From NCBI GenBank assembly GCA_023205875.1, contig CP060770.1, forward strand, positions 370,501 through 434,500: a stretch of DNA of 64,000 bases. Reading direction: 5' to 3'. Position 1 is the first letter of the stretch. Every line of letters starts with the position of its first letter. The position numbers and the translations under genes were made by a program. Under the pieces are notes generated by a model. That model saw only the letters and a list, made by a program, of their open reading frames with translations, had not been told where the DNA came from and did no database searches. Below are positions 62,094-64,000 of the stretch, piece after piece. The DNA comes from Chloropicon primus. Its lineage: Eukaryota > Chlorophyta > Chloropicophyceae > Chloropicales > Chloropicaceae.

Positions 62094-62779
62094 GGCTTCA
62101 AACGTTTCCTACAACCCAAACTTTCGAGTCTCTATCCTCACAACCGAGACACCTTGGACCGAAATCCGTCGTGTGATGACTCTATCGAAAGCCCGTCACT
62201 TGCCGCTTCCAATGACACCAACCTCACGCTCTCTGCTTCACCGAAGCGTCGTTCAGACCCACTCAAAGTTGTCCGCCTTTGAAAAACCTGGCCACACCTT
62301 GAGAGGAACTTGTCCATGGGATGAGCGCCCCAAACTGACTTTGACTCACCTCTTGTACTTTCTCCCCACGAAGTTACCTCTTCTGTAGTTTTACCACGTG
62401 GGACCAACTTCTTGGAAAGAACGTGGGGGAGGGAGCGTCGCCCTGCATTTTGCAAATTTTCGAACGTTGACTCCTTCCTGTTTTCTCCGCACGACGTTTG
62501 GCTCCATGTGCAGGAAGAACTCCACCTTTGACGTTTCTCGTCGAATGCTTCCTTTTCATGTTCTCCGAGGGAGGAGAACGCCCCAAGCGAGGTGAGCAAG
62601 CCCAGGAACGAAACTTTCTGGCATCAGACACTGCGCCAGGAGCAAGGAGACCAGTTTAGTTCCTTGACCACATTATCGACTAAACAGTGTGCTTCAATCC
62701 TTTCCTCAGGCAATAAAACTGCAAAGGGCCCTGAACTTTTTGTCCTGTTCTGTTCTGTTGTTTTGACAAAGCACAACCC
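62094..62779. other. Intergenic: divergent promoter, CFAP206 / nucleotidyltransferase-like
   Basis: 686 bp between divergent start codons. The sequence is not low complexity but shows no supported ORF. Frames of up to about 150 codons on minus lack family resemblance. No CGTAACG heptamer was noticed. Confidence 0.45.
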
Positions 62780-64000
62780 ATGGGGAAGGGTACTTCAGGG
62801 GCAAGCTCCAACCAAACGAGCTCCGCAAAGGTGGCTCTCATTCTCGTCGGAAGGTGAGTTCGTACGATGATGAAAGGAATGGAGTGAACAAAAACATAAA
62901 ATTTTGCCCCCCCAAAAAACGACGTGACGTCCGTCCACACTCTTCTTCTTCTTCTTCTTCTTCTTCTTCTTCTTCAGAGGACTGACTCGGTTTCGTTTGC
63001 TTCCTTGAATGGGACTCGTCCAATTAACTTTGAACCTTTTCACTTGAATTGTCTTGCAGTTCTTTCGGCAATGTGTTTGCGGATGATGTGTACAACCACG
63101 GGGACTACAAGTTCCTTATCACTTCGAACGACGGTGAGAAGCGCCACGTGACGACTATGTTGATAGGATTGGGTGGTATACCTGTGATAGACTACTGGTT
63201 ACTCACTGCCCAGCAGAGCAAAAGGTTGCAGCCTTTGGATGACAACTTGTACATTGTCGCAAACAAGGACAACATCGATGAGTTTGAGGCTTGGGCAAAC
63301 GATAAGTACAAGAAGAGGTTGTGGTGCAACGAGGCGACCAAGTTCGATAGGGAGTATCTGAACACGTTGCAGGACGTTGCCGCTTTGGTCAAGTCCAAGG
63401 GTCTGGACAAGGACTTCACGCACTTGTGCATCATTGATGGCAATTGTTGCTTCTCGCCAGACTTTAACTTGACTAGGATCATCGAGCACAGTTTTATTAG
63501 GGACACCGACGCTATCACGACGTTCAAGATGCCCAAGCCTTCCAGTATCGCTGGAAAGTTGACGAACAACACCGACAAGGTCGTCGTTCATGTGGACCCT
63601 AACGCTAACAGCAACCCAGAAGTCTTCGCAATCGACGAGGCCGTGAGCCCAAGCGATGCAGGAAACATCCCAGAGGACTCTTACTTGATGGGCAACGTGT
63701 ATTACGTTCACGCCAACAGCGTGTCTGCTTTGGTGGAGGCCGCCAACGACAAGGAGAACGTTTCCATCAGCGCGAGGTTTGCTGCGGGCAGCATGGTGGA
63801 CTTTTTCAGGAAGAGGCTCAAGGAGGGTCACAAGGTTTACGCCCACGAGTGCAAGCACGTCCTTTGCCTGAACACGTTGAACCAGTTCAAGTTCGCGGAC
63901 TCTTTCTTCAAGTTCTATGCCTCTCAGGTGAGGAAGGCCATTGAGGACCAGAAGCAGAAGCACAACGACACGAACATGGCGGAGAACTTCAAGACCGAGT
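62780..64000 (+). CDS. Sugar nucleotidyltransferase-like protein (3' partial)
   Basis: Exon 1, 62780-62853, encodes MGKGTSGASSNQTSSAKVALILVG and ends in phase 2 at GTGAGT. A 206-bp intron containing a (TTC)n tract (about 62940-62976) follows, and exon 2 starts at 63060 and is open to the window edge; 338 residues are seen. The pattern of a leading VALILVG strand, then LGGIPVIDYWLLTAQQ, LDDNLYIVANKDNIDEFEAWA, THLCIIDGNCCFSPDFNLTRIIEHSF and a late FFRKRLKEGHKVYAH resembles NDP-sugar pyrophosphorylases (strand, kPmIdy-type turn, nucleotide-binding D-G-N). The usual glycine-rich GXGXR loop is not obvious; here it reads VGSSFGNVF. Family assignment is an inference from fold-like patterns. The C-terminus is outside the window. 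Confidence 0.55.

Overview
The window is nuclear DNA of a gene-dense, intron-poor unicellular eukaryote that very probably carries a plastid. Twenty-five protein genes fit in 64 kb on both strands. Introns are few (none to three per gene), mostly 70-300 bp, with GTAAG/GTGAG donors and CAG/TAG acceptors. Cytosolic ribosomal proteins (eS7, uL24), UTP20, PP2A-B55, CDKAL1, ALG14, DOHH, GID8 and NDOR1/Tah18 homologues show a eukaryote. A diaminopimelate decarboxylase with an N-terminal extension, a thylakoid CAS-type protein and plant-style ABCG and tandem rhodanese proteins point to the green lineage. A streamlined prasinophyte-like green alga (for example Chloropicophyceae) would fit, but the sequence alone does not prove this. 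CFAP206, an axonemal radial-spoke-associated protein, suggests that a flagellum is made at some life stage. No tRNA, rRNA, CRISPR, viral element or transposon was recognised.

Layout: 1-14 kb holds UTP20 (3' end outside the window), a tandem rhodanese and an ABCB full transporter, all on minus. 14.8-24.2 kb holds TMX2-like (+), DAP decarboxylase (-), RPS7 (+), PP2A B55 (+) and CDKAL1 (-). 24.7-26.6 kb holds two lineage-specific secreted proline-rich proteins (+). 28.2-34.9 kb holds two neighbouring + strand genes: a large AlkB-like Fe(II)/2-oxoglutarate dioxygenase, then a PWWP-PHD-Dam-like methyltransferase-CW protein. 35-45.6 kb holds ALG14 (-), tRNA dimethylallyltransferase (+), an ABCG transporter with a large ectodomain (-), a secreted triple ShKT-like protein (-) and a CHRAC15/POLE4-like histone-fold protein (+). 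46.8-53.4 kb holds RPL26 (+), NDOR1 (-), GID8 (-) and DOHH (+). 53.5-64 kb holds a double GT29 sialyltransferase-like protein (-), CAS (-), CFAP206 (-) and a sugar-nucleotidyltransferase-like gene (+, 3' end outside the window).

Most genes are unrelated housekeeping functions. The most interesting juxtaposition is the AlkB-like oxygenase beside the Dam-like, chromatin-reading methyltransferase-fold protein: a candidate adenine-methylation eraser and writer/reader side by side. The 5' regions also hold unusual structure: a recurring CGTAACG element upstream of several genes, a tandemly duplicated promoter (24.2-24.5 kb), an inverted promoter duplication between GID8 and DOHH (51.6-52.2 kb), a three-copy 200-bp repeat (44.3-44.9 kb) and a six-copy 119-bp minisatellite (58.6-59.3 kb).
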